Below, one piece after another: positions 1 through 5,516 of a DNA stretch of 5,831 nucleotides. The notes below the pieces were generated by a model, which ran no database searches, had not been told where the DNA came from, and saw nothing but the letters and a program-made list of their open reading frames with translations. The stretch is from Bacteroidota bacterium (lineage in GTDB: Bacteria > Bacteroidota > Bacteroidia > Flavobacteriales > Flavobacteriaceae): NCBI GenBank assembly GCA_022560715.1, contig JADFSQ010000145.1, positions 1-5,831 on the forward strand. The letters run 5' to 3'. Positions within the stretch are counted from its first letter, which is position 1. Every line of letters starts with the position of its first letter. Position numbers and translations under genes: made by a program.

Positions 1-248
1 AAAGTCCTTGAATATTGGTAGTTCAATTCTGTATGAGATCCACTATCAAATGTATCTGTACTACCAAAGGCATTTGTAACAGTATGTGGAGCCGTATCTT
101 TCCAAGTCCATCTAACTATGTCTCCACGTGCAATAATTTTATCTGTATCCGGGCTCAAAGAACCAACTTTCCAATCAATATCATGTATAGTTTGTGCACT
201 TATGCTAAATAATATAAGGCAAAATAAAATAAGTAATTTTGTTTTCAT
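1..248 (-). CDS. Secreted cupredoxin-like (plastocyanin/azurin family) protein, N-terminal part
   Basis: This is a partial gene: the ATG is at 248 and the frame stays open to the window edge, giving 82 whole codons. Residues 1-19 (MKTKLLILFCLILFSISAQ) form a Sec signal peptide with likely cleavage after SAQ, so the protein is exported. The mature part carries features of a copper-binding cupredoxin fold: GDIVRWTWKD (residues 42-51), then PHTV with His55 as the likely first copper ligand, then a TFDSG strand (66-70). The Cys-His-Met cluster that would complete a type 1 copper site lies beyond the edge and cannot be checked. In Flavobacteria such domains occur in small redox proteins and also at the front of larger secreted proteins with a type IX sorting tail; either is possible here. 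The gene lies downstream of carB on the same strand, 158 bases away, probably with its own promoter. Its start region closely resembles that of the lytic transglycosylase at 4280-5206. Confidence 0.8.
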   Translation of the reverse strand, partial: MKTKLLILFCLILFSISAQTIHDIDWKVGSLSPDTDKIIARGDIVRWTWKDTAPHTVTNAFGSTDTFDSGSHTELNYQYSRT

Positions 249-282
249 GTGTCTATAATTTATAGTTTTTAATTGTCACATG
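242..282 (-). promoter_or_regulatory. Leader of the cupredoxin gene, shared with the transglycosylase gene
   Basis: This 41-base stretch covers the ATG of the cupredoxin gene and the sequence just upstream. It matches 5200-5240, the same region of the lytic transglycosylase gene, at 32 of 41 positions with no gap. Both copies carry CATGTG and CACATG as inverted 6-base arms separated by exactly 25 bases, and the start codon is the end of the CACATG arm. Here the spacer also holds the inverted repeat CTATAA-A-TTATAG. The match is seen directly. That it is an operator, a promoter or an RNA fold masking the start codon is inference. No clear TAnnTTTG box was found for this gene. Confidence 0.4.
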
Positions 283-337
283 TAACATCCATATAGCAAT
301 TCTCTTGAGTATTGAAATTTAGTAAAGGATGTTTCAT

Positions 338-372
338 AACTTTTTTGTTTTAAAATTACAAAAAAATAAGTT
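338..372. repeat. AT-only imperfect inverted repeat downstream of carB
   Basis: The 158 bases between carB and the cupredoxin gene contain an imperfect hairpin: 338-348 (AACTTTTTTGT) can pair with most of 358-372, with a small bulge and a 9-base loop. It might help end carB transcription, but on the minus strand no T-tract follows the stem and the pairs are almost all A-T. A second tiny palindrome, ACATT-AA-AATGT, lies at 382-393. Neither is a convincing intrinsic terminator. Confidence 0.3.
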
Positions 373-406
373 ACATGACCTACATTAAAATGTTAAAAAA
401 GATAAA

Positions 407-3259
407 TTACTTACTCAAATACATTTTACGTCTGGAGTACAGTTCATAAAACTGGTCGTCCTTTAAGTTGTCGATAAACAAAATACTTTCTCCTGTACTT
501 TTCATTTCGGGTCCCAGTTTTTTATTTACGTTAGGAAATTTATTAAACGAAAATACTGGCTGTTTAATGGCGTACCCTTTTAATTGAGGATTAAAATTAA
601 AATCGGTTACTTTCTTTTCTCCTAACATAACTTGTGTTGCATAATTAACATAAGGCTCTTTATATGCTTTAGAAATAAATGGTACTGTTCGCGATGCTCT
701 GGGATTGGCTTCTATAATATAAACCATCTCATCTTTTATAGCAAATTGTATATTAATTAAACCAACAGTGTTTAGTGCCAATGCTATTTTTTTAGTATGA
801 TCTTTAATTTGCTGCATGACTAAATCGCCAAGATTAAATGGTGGCAATGTGGCGTTACTATCTCCCGAATGGATTCCGCAAGGCTCTATATGCTCCATAA
901 TACCAATAATATAAACGTTTTCGCCATCGCAAATTGCATCGGCTTCCGCTTCTATAGCACCATCGAGATAATGGTCTAACAGCAATCTATTCCCTGGCAT
1001 TTTGCGAAGTAAATCTACAACGTGCTCTTCTAATTCTTTTTTATTAATCACAATTTTCATGCCTTGTCCTCCTAGTACATACGAAGGGCGAATGAGGATT
1101 GGAAAACCTAACACATCTGCAATAGTCATAGCCTCATCTGCAGATGTAGCGATATCAAATTCTGGATAAGGAATGTTAAGTTTTTTTAATAGTGTCGAAA
1201 AATTGCCTCTATCTTCAGCTAAATCTAGAGATTTAAAAGAAGTGCCAATAATTTTAATTCCATATCGATCTAATTTTTCAGCCAGTTTTAAAGCGGTTTG
1301 CCCACCAAGTTGCACAATCACACCTTCAGGTTTTTCATGCTTAATTATATCGTAAATATGTTCCCAAAACACAGGTTCAAAATAGAGTTTATCTGCTGTA
1401 TCAAAATCGGTTGAAACGGTTTCAGGGTTACAGTTAATCATTATGGTTTCATAACCACATTCAGCAGCAGCCAATACACCATGAACACAGCAATAATCAA
1501 ATTCAATGCCTTGCCCAATTCTATTTGGTCCAGAACCCAATACGATAATTTTTTTCTTATCGGAAACCACACTTTCATTATCTGCAAAACGTTTGCCATC
1601 TGCTGTTTCCAATTCATTTTCGAACGTAGAATAATAATACGGTGTTTTCGCCTTAAACTCGGCAGCACAAGTGTCAACAAGTTTGTAAACACGATTAATA
1701 TTTAATTCTTCACGTTTTTTGTACACCTTACTTTCCAAGCAGCCCAACATATAGGCTATTTGCCTATCTCCATATCCTTTTTGCTTGGCTTCAAGCAATA
1801 GATCACGCTTTATAGTATCTATATTAAAAGTTGAGATTTCTTTTTCTAAATGGTAGAGTTCTTCATATTGTTTCAAGAACCACATATCAATTTTAGTGAT
1901 CTCATGAATTCTGCTCAATGGAATTCCCAATTGAATAGCGTCATAAATTACAAACACACGATCCCAACTTGCATAAGTAAGTTTACTGATTATTACATCG
2001 TAGTCTTTATATCCTTTTCCGTCAGCTCCAAGACCATTACGATTAATTTCTAAAGATTGTGTTGCCTTATGTAGTGCTTCCTGAAATGAGCGTCCAATGC
2101 CCATAACTTCTCCAACCGATTTCATTTGTATGCCAAGGGTTCTATCGCTTCCTTCGAATTTATCAAAATTCCAACGTGGAATTTTTACAATAACATAGTC
2201 TAAAGTTGGTTCGAATAATGCCGAAGTAGATTTTGTAATCTGATTTTGTAATTCGTCTAAATTATAGCCAATTGCCAATTTTGCTGCTATTTTTGCAATA
2301 GGATATCCTGTGGCTTTACTTGCCAATGCAGATGATCGAGATACACGAGGATTAATTTCTACGGCAATAATGTCTTCTTTTTCGTCTGGACTTACAGCAA
2401 ATTGCACATTACAACCACCTGCAAAATCGCCAATACTACGCATCATTTTAATTGCCATATCACGCATCCTCTGATATGTTGTATCACTTAAAGTCATCGC
2501 AGGAGCTACAGTTATGGAGTCTCCTGTATGAATTCCCATAGGATCCATATTCTCTATGGAACAAATAATTACCACATTATCATTTGAATCTCTTAACAAT
2601 TCTAATTCAAATTCTTTCCAACCAATAAGTGCTTTGTCAATCATAACTTCATGGATTGGAGAAATCTCTAAACCACGAGTTAATAGTTCGTCGTATTCTT
2701 CTGCATTGTGCACAATAGAAGCTCCAGCACCTCCAAGTGTAAATGAAGCTCTGATGACTAAAGGAAATCCATATTCTTGAGCGATTTCTTTACCTTTTAA
2801 ATAGGATGTGGCTGTTGCTTGAGGTGCCATTGGAATCCCAATTTTATGCATCAAGCATTTAAACTGTTCTCTGTCTTCTGTTATATTAATGGCAGCAATA
2901 TCAACACCAATAATTTCTATATTAAAATCTTTCCAAATCCCTTTTTCATCGGCTTCAATACATAAATTAAGCGCTGTTTGTCCTCCCATTGTTGGCAAAA
3001 CAGCATCAATTTGAGGGCATTCTTTAAGTATTTCTACAATAGACTTTGTTGTTAATGGCAATAAATACACATGATCTGCCATTGAAGGATCTGTCATTAT
3101 TGTTGCAGGATTAGAATTGATAAGAACAGTTTCAATTCCATCTTCGCTCAAAGAACGAAGTGCTTGAGTTCCAGAATAATCAAATTCACAAGCCTGTCCT
3201 ATAACTATTGGCCCTGAACCAATTATTAAAATAGAGTTAAGGTTTTTTCTTTTTGGCAT
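407..3259 (-). CDS. carB: Carbamoyl-phosphate synthase large subunit, short form lacking the allosteric domain
   Basis: CarB makes carbamoyl phosphate from bicarbonate, ammonia (channelled from glutamine by the CarA subunit) and two ATP, feeding pyrimidine and arginine synthesis in the cytoplasm. The two homologous halves are clear. Half one has GSGPIVIGQACEFDYSG from residue 14, the ATP-grasp signature FPLVIRASFTLGGAG (165-179) and the metal-binding EINPR (301-305). A helical oligomerisation region follows (about 400-550). Half two has GSGPNRIGQGIEFDY from 575, FPILIRPSYVLGGQG (719-733) and EANPR (850-854). The protein ends at residue 950, shortly after the conserved GPEMKSTGE; E. coli CarB has about 1073 residues. 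The missing part is the MGS-like domain that binds ornithine, UMP and IMP. Only 158 bases separate the stop from the next gene, so no frameshifted remnant is hidden there. The reading frame is otherwise intact. ATG 3259 gives the expected MPKRKN start. carA is not adjacent; rpmH lies upstream, separated by a terminator. Confidence 0.97.
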   Translation of the reverse strand: MPKRKNLNSILIIGSGPIVIGQACEFDYSGTQALRSLSEDGIETVLINSNPATIMTDPSMADHVYLLPLTTKSIVEILKECPQIDAVLPTMGGQTALNLCIEADEKGIWKDFNIEIIGVDIAAINITEDREQFKCLMHKIGIPMAPQATATSYLKGKEIAQEYGFPLVIRASFTLGGAGASIVHNAEEYDELLTRGLEISPIHEVMIDKALIGWKEFELELLRDSNDNVVIICSIENMDPMGIHTGDSITVAPAMTLSDTTYQRMRDMAIKMMRSIGDFAGGCNVQFAVSPDEKEDIIAVEINPRVSRSSALASKATGYPIAKIAAKLAIGYNLDELQNQITKSTSALFEPTLDYVIVKIPRWNFDKFEGSDRTLGIQMKSVGEVMGIGRSFQEALHKATQSLEINRNGLGADGKGYKDYDVIISKLTYASWDRVFVIYDAIQLGIPLSRIHEITKIDMWFLKQYEELYHLEKEISTFNIDTIKRDLLLEAKQKGYGDRQIAYMLGCLESKVYKKREELNINRVYKLVDTCAAEFKAKTPYYYSTFENELETADGKRFADNESVVSDKKKIIVLGSGPNRIGQGIEFDYCCVHGVLAAAECGYETIMINCNPETVSTDFDTADKLYFEPVFWEHIYDIIKHEKPEGVIVQLGGQTALKLAEKLDRYGIKIIGTSFKSLDLAEDRGNFSTLLKKLNIPYPEFDIATSADEAMTIADVLGFPILIRPSYVLGGQGMKIVINKKELEEHVVDLLRKMPGNRLLLDHYLDGAIEAEADAICDGENVYIIGIMEHIEPCGIHSGDSNATLPPFNLGDLVMQQIKDHTKKIALALNTVGLINIQFAIKDEMVYIIEANPRASRTVPFISKAYKEPYVNYATQVMLGEKKVTDFNFNPQLKGYAIKQPVFSFNKFPNVNKKLGPEMKSTGESILFIDNLKDDQFYELYSRRKMYLSK

Positions 3260-3284
3260 TGGTATGTGTGACTTTTAAATTGTT

Positions 3285-3292
3285 CAAAAATA
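3285..3292 (-). promoter_or_regulatory. Putative carB promoter, -7 box TATTTTTG
   Basis: Read on the minus strand this is TATTTTTG, a full match to the Bacteroidota -7 consensus TAnnTTTG. It sits 25 bases before the carB ATG, implying a leader of about 20 bases. There is no good TTG at the -33 position: that spot falls in the T-tract of the rpmH terminator. The box overlaps the first of two AAAyAGGTAT motifs (3288-3297 and 3299-3308). A single box in AT-rich DNA can arise by chance, but a promoter is expected here because a strong terminator precedes carB. Confidence 0.5.
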
Positions 3293-3308
3293 GGTATCAA
3301 ACAGGTAT
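3288..3308. repeat. Two AAAyAGGTAT motifs, 11 bases apart, at the carB promoter
   Basis: AAATAGGTAT (3288-3297) and AAACAGGTAT (3299-3308) match at 9 of 10 positions and are offset by 11 bases, about one helical turn. They lie between the carB -7 box and the terminator's T-tract, where a regulator of carB could bind. The repeat is seen directly; the operator role is speculation. Confidence 0.3.
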
Positions 3309-3339
3309 AAAAAAAGGCGTTACGTATAGTAACACCTTT
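3309..3339 (-). terminator. Rho-independent terminator after rpmH
   Basis: On the minus strand the RNA would form an 11-base-pair stem, AAAGGTGTTAC with GTAACGCCTTT (one G-U pair), closed by a 5-base loop and followed by a run of seven T. This is a textbook intrinsic terminator, 23 bases downstream of the rpmH stop and 49 bases upstream of the carB start. It separates the two genes, although partial read-through into carB is possible. Confidence 0.9.
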
Positions 3340-3344
3340 AATAT

Positions 3345-3360
3345 ATTAACAATTGTTAAT
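3345..3360. repeat. Perfect 16-base palindrome after rpmH
   Basis: ATTAACAATTGTTAAT is a perfect palindrome starting two bases after the rpmH stop and ending just before the terminator stem. As RNA it could form a short 6-base-pair hairpin with an AAUU loop; as DNA it could bind a dimeric protein. Its core ACAATTGT recurs at 3639-3646 in the rpmH upstream region. Function is unknown. Confidence 0.4.
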
Positions 3361-3362
3361 CA

Positions 3363-3524
3363 TTATTTTTTATGTCTTAATTCTGAAGACACAGATATTT
3401 TTTTTCTACCCTTTGCTCTTCTACGAGCAAGGATTTTTCTACCATTAACCGAAGCCATTCTTTCTCTAAAACCATGTTTGTTTCTTCGCTTTCTTTTTGA
3501 TGGTTGAAACGTTCTTTTTGGCAT
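3363..3524 (-). CDS. rpmH: 50S ribosomal protein L34
   Basis: This gene encodes 53 residues of the large-subunit protein L34, which binds 23S rRNA. The sequence begins [20 protein letters not shown], continues [19 protein letters not shown] (residues 22-40), the L34 hallmark, and is extremely basic throughout. It runs about seven residues past the E. coli protein (46 aa), ending in a tail SSELRHKK. It starts at ATG 3524, the only start that gives the conserved N-terminus. A strong Bacteroidota promoter lies at 3589-3618 and an intrinsic terminator at 3309-3339, so it appears to be transcribed alone as a short mRNA. No Shine-Dalgarno sequence is visible. Confidence 0.97.
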   Translation of the reverse strand: MPKRTFQPSKRKRRNKHGFRERMASVNGRKILARRRAKGRKKISVSSELRHKK

Positions 3525-3588
3525 TGTTTTATATCTTTAATAATCTTATTCTTTATTAATGTTTTGATATGTATTTCAAAACTGCGTG

Positions 3589-3618
3589 CAAATATACAAA
3601 GAGTTTTTACTTAGACAA
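3589..3618 (-). promoter_or_regulatory. rpmH promoter, TTG-N19-TATATTTG
   Basis: On the minus strand TTG (3618-3616) is followed after exactly 19 bases by TATATTTG (3596-3589). Both match the Bacteroidota primary sigma consensus (TTG at -33, TAnnTTTG at -7) with suitable spacing. Transcription would start around 3582, giving rpmH a leader of roughly 58 bases. The position upstream of a highly expressed ribosomal gene supports the call. Confidence 0.85.
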
Positions 3619-3652
3619 ATCTAATTTTAAAAATATTTACAATTGTTTTTAC

Positions 3653-3660
3653 TAACTTTG
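3653..3660 (+). promoter_or_regulatory. Putative promoter of the TPR gene, -7 box TAACTTTG
   Basis: TAACTTTG fully matches TAnnTTTG and ends 24 bases before the ATG at 3685, implying a leader of roughly 18 bases. No TTG lies at the -33 spacing; the nearest TTG (3643-3645) is too close. The 160-base space between this gene and rpmH thus holds two divergent promoters. Confidence 0.6.
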
Positions 3661-3684
3661 CAGTCTCTTAATTAAACTGAAAAA

Positions 3685-4263
3685 ATGTACAACAAAAATA
3701 TAAAACTTTTTATTGCAATTTTGATTATTGCTTATGGTGGTTATCAATTTTATGAAGGATTAATTGGCAATGGTATTATGTACCTTCTGTTATCTACAAT
3801 ATTTATATTTCTTTATTTTAAAAATGAATTTATCCTTTTGTCTTTTTTGAAATTGAGAAAGCAAAACTTTGAAGGTGCAAAAAAATGGTTGGATAAAATT
3901 AAGAATCCGAAAAGTGCTTTAACAACCAAGCAACAAGGTTATTACCATTACTTAAATGGCATTATGGTTTCACAAACCAATATGAATGAAGCAGAAAAAT
4001 ATTTTAAAACCGCTATTTCTTTAGGTTTATCTATGGATCATGATCTGGCAATGGCGAAATTAAATTTAGCTGGAATTGCGTTTAGTAAAAGAAGAAGGCA
4101 AGAAGCAAATAAATTACTGTCTGAAGCACAAAAACTTGACAAGAGAAACATGTTAGCAGATCAAATTAAGATGATGAAAGAGCAAATGAAAAAGGCGCAA
4201 ATGCCTAATCAACATTATGGAAGTCCAACATCATCAAGACAAAATAGACGTAGCCGTCGTTAA
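3685..4263 (+). CDS. Small membrane-anchored TPR protein of unknown function
   Basis: The product is 192 residues. Two hydrophobic segments at about 6-22 and 30-46 form a likely membrane hairpin joined by a short loop (YEGLIGNG). From about residue 51 onward the protein is helical and basic, with TPR-like pairs: FLKLRKQNFEGAKKWLDKI (54-72), then about 85-118 (YYHYLNGIMVSQ...NEAEKYFKTAISLG), then about 122-155 (AKLNLAGIAFSKRRRQEANKLLSEAQKLD). The tail SSRQNRRSRR is strongly basic, so the soluble part probably faces the cytoplasm. TPR repeats bind other proteins; no catalytic motif is visible. The gene diverges from rpmH with its own promoter, and ends 16 bases from the oppositely directed transglycosylase gene with no clear terminator between them. 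ATG 3685 directly precedes the first membrane segment and follows an A-run, so the start is credible. I cannot name a function. Confidence 0.85.
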   Translation: MYNKNIKLFIAILIIAYGGYQFYEGLIGNGIMYLLLSTIFIFLYFKNEFILLSFLKLRKQNFEGAKKWLDKIKNPKSALTTKQQGYYHYLNGIMVSQTNMNEAEKYFKTAISLGLSMDHDLAMAKLNLAGIAFSKRRRQEANKLLSEAQKLDKRNMLADQIKMMKEQMKKAQMPNQHYGSPTSSRQNRRSRR

Positions 4264-4279
4264 TTGTTATAGGTTTGTA

Positions 4280-5206
4280 TCAAGGAATTGAATAATACCC
4301 ATCTTTTGGTATTTCTATCAAATATTCTTTTCTCGATTTATTATTAAGATGTGCTTCTCTTAACCAAGGGTTATGCAATTTTAATATTTTATAATTAATT
4401 CCAAATTGTTTTGAAAACGCTACAAAATCGGCAACTACAGTATCAACCGAAACTGTATATGTAGGAATTGAATTATAAAGGTCTTTATATCTAAAATTGA
4501 AGCCATATTTGTCAGGATTATTTAATATTTCCTTTAGAGCAACTATTCTAAAAATATATCGTCCTGTTTCTTCGCCTAAAAGCAAATCGTAATAATTAGT
4601 AACTGATTGACTGTTCAGTCGTTTAGAAATTCCAGTTATTCCAGCATTGTATGCCGCCGCCGCAAGCGTCCAGGTTCCGAATTTTTCTTTAGCTTCCAAC
4701 AGGTATTTACAGGCGGTTTCAGTAGCTTTTTCCAGATGATAACGTTCGTCAACATTTGTATTAATTTCCAAACCATTTTCTTTTCCAGTTGCCTTCATTA
4801 TTTGCCAAAACCCTCTTGCATTAGCTGGTGAGACCGCATTTGTTAATCCGCTTTCAATAACTGCAAGGTATTTAAAGTCGTCTGGAATTTCGTTTTTAGC
4901 AAGAATTGGTTCAATTACCGGAAAGTACTTGTTGGCACGTTTAAACATTAGCAAACCATTAGATTGCCAATACGTATTTACAAGCAGTTCTCGATCCATA
5001 CGTTCTAAAATGTCTGGATTATTTAAAGGCATTGCTTCACCAGAAAAATCTAAATTTTCTGGTATGTTTAACGCATAAACATTATAATCGTTAATCATTT
5101 TCTTTTCTAAATTATCGTCGCTTGGAGCATCTTGAACTGCAAAAATCAACAATCCAGATACACTTAATAAGCCAACGAAAGCCAAAATGTTTTTAATAAT
5201 TTTCAT
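4280..5206 (-). CDS. Membrane-bound lytic murein transglycosylase (SLT/GH23, MltD-like)
   Basis: The product is 308 residues. Residues 1-24 (MKIIKNILAFVGLLSVSGLLIFAV) are a signal peptide or membrane anchor with no lipobox cysteine. The SLT fold follows: YLAVIESGLTNAVSP (113-127) with Glu118 as the likely catalytic acid, then GFWQIM (132-137), then AAAYNAG (183-189) and EETGRYIFRIVALKEIL (212-228). Such enzymes cut the MurNAc-GlcNAc bond of peptidoglycan, leaving 1,6-anhydro ends, and act in the periplasm in wall remodelling. The C-terminal region from about 249 (YTVSVDTVVADFVAFSKQFG ... NP ... YLIEIP) resembles a single degenerate LysM domain, which would bind peptidoglycan. ATG 5206 is chosen because the frame extends further only from a TTG at 5230, and the ATG immediately precedes the signal sequence. 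The gene is probably transcribed alone; its leader matches that of the cupredoxin gene. Confidence 0.9.
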   Translation of the reverse strand: MKIIKNILAFVGLLSVSGLLIFAVQDAPSDDNLEKKMINDYNVYALNIPENLDFSGEAMPLNNPDILERMDRELLVNTYWQSNGLLMFKRANKYFPVIEPILAKNEIPDDFKYLAVIESGLTNAVSPANARGFWQIMKATGKENGLEINTNVDERYHLEKATETACKYLLEAKEKFGTWTLAAAAYNAGITGISKRLNSQSVTNYYDLLLGEETGRYIFRIVALKEILNNPDKYGFNFRYKDLYNSIPTYTVSVDTVVADFVAFSKQFGINYKILKLHNPWLREAHLNNKSRKEYLIEIPKDGYYSIP

Positions 5207-5240
5207 GTGTTTATATTTATTGTTTTTCAAAGGTCACATG
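5200..5240 (-). promoter_or_regulatory. Leader of the transglycosylase gene, shared with the cupredoxin gene
   Basis: This region includes the ATG at 5206 and matches 242-282 at 32 of 41 positions without a gap. It holds the same CATGTG/CACATG arms 25 bases apart, with the start codon inside one arm. On the minus strand it also includes GACCTTTG (5235-5228), one base off the TAnnTTTG box, but no TTG lies at a suitable distance. The similarity is seen; a shared regulator or start-masking RNA fold is inferred. Confidence 0.4.
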
Positions 5241-5332
5241 CTGTTCGCAATTAATCATTCCTTTGAATGATAAGCTTTTTAGCATGCTCGTTTCATATTT
5301 CAAATTTTATTTAAATGTATAAAAAATAGTTT
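5207..5332. other. Intergenic stretch upstream of the transglycosylase gene
   Basis: Together with 5333-5516 this makes a 310-base gap without a gene. Apart from the leader already described, it holds one perfect hairpin, ATCATTC (5254-5260) and GAATGAT (5265-5271) with a 4-base loop. Neither strand has a proper T-tract after it, so it is more likely an operator or chance than a terminator. The rest is AT-rich with no open frame and no full TAnnTTTG box on the minus strand. Confidence 0.5.
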
Positions 5333-5343
5333 CTAATCAGTAC

Positions 5344-5377
5344 TTAAAGTGTACTAAAGTTAAAAGTGCCCTAAAGT
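5344..5377 (+). repeat. Tandem pair of 17-base repeats
   Basis: TTAAAGTGTACTAAAGT (5344-5360) is followed without a gap by TAAAAGTGCCCTAAAGT (5361-5377), identical at 14 of 17 positions. A third copy, TTAAAGTGCACTAAAGT, lies on the minus strand at 5473-5489 and matches the first at 16 of 17. A partial copy, CTAAAGTTAAAA, occurs at 5354-5365 and again at 5442-5453. Such motifs near element ends can be transposase binding sites; they could equally be operators. Confidence 0.6.
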
Positions 5378-5472
5378 TTTTAAGACAAAGAAAGTTTAAA
5401 CGTTTTGCTCCATTTTACAAAATAAATAATGCAAAAAAAATCTAAAGTTAAAATTTTAGTTGAAAAACACTG

Positions 5473-5489
5473 ACTTTAGTGCACTTTAA
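5473..5489 (-). repeat. Third, inverted copy of the 17-base repeat
   Basis: On the minus strand this reads TTAAAGTGCACTAAAGT, one base different from the copy at 5344-5360 and in opposite orientation. Its core AGTGCACT is itself palindromic. Confidence 0.6.
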
Positions 5490-5516
5490 ATACTTTTAAT
5501 TTTAGACACTGATTAG

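Larger units (their letters stand above)
5333..5516. repeat. MITE-like element with inverted ends and internal repeats
   Basis: The 184-base AT-rich segment is bounded by a perfect 9-base inverted repeat, CTAATCAGT (5333-5341) and ACTGATTAG (5508-5516). The similarity continues inward imperfectly: left 5354-5377 and the reverse complement of the right end from about 5505 inward both read CTAAArTTAAAAGT followed a few bases later by TAAAGT. Both ends carry a 17-base motif, TTAAAGTGyACTAAAGT. It contains no open frame. It ends exactly against the stop codon of the hydrolase gene. This layout fits a non-autonomous transposable element (MITE) or a repeated intergenic element, but no clear target duplication is visible beyond a TT on each side. 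A cluster of regulator sites is the main alternative. Confidence 0.5.

Noticed and set aside
15..212. Plus-strand open frame of 65 codons at the left edge
   Set aside because: The minus strand here reads a signal peptide and cupredoxin motifs, and the plus-strand product is cysteine-rich with no recognisable feature.
1441..1692. Open frame inside carB on the same strand in another frame
   Set aside because: It is a shadow of the intact carB coding region; the carB frame is continuous and conserved across it. The same holds for the plus-strand frames within carB.
3253..3507. Plus-strand open frame of 84 codons overlapping rpmH
   Set aside because: It lies antisense to rpmH and its terminator, has no recognisable domain, and the L34 reading on the minus strand is unambiguous.
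4294..4313. Hairpin AATACC/GGTATT as a terminator for the TPR gene
   Set aside because: The stem is only 6 base pairs with an 8-base loop, lacks a T-tract, and lies inside the transglycosylase coding region.
5207..5230. Extension of the transglycosylase to a TTG start at 5230
   Set aside because: It would put eight polar residues in front of a good signal sequence, and the ATG at 5206 is the normal choice.
5254..5271. Hairpin ATCATTC/GAATGAT as an intrinsic terminator
   Set aside because: The 7-base-pair stem has only three G-C pairs, and neither strand shows a T-run directly after it; no gene ends nearby.
5333..5516. CRISPR array
   Set aside because: The repeats are 17 bases, two abut without a spacer, one is inverted, and there are no regular unique spacers or cas genes.
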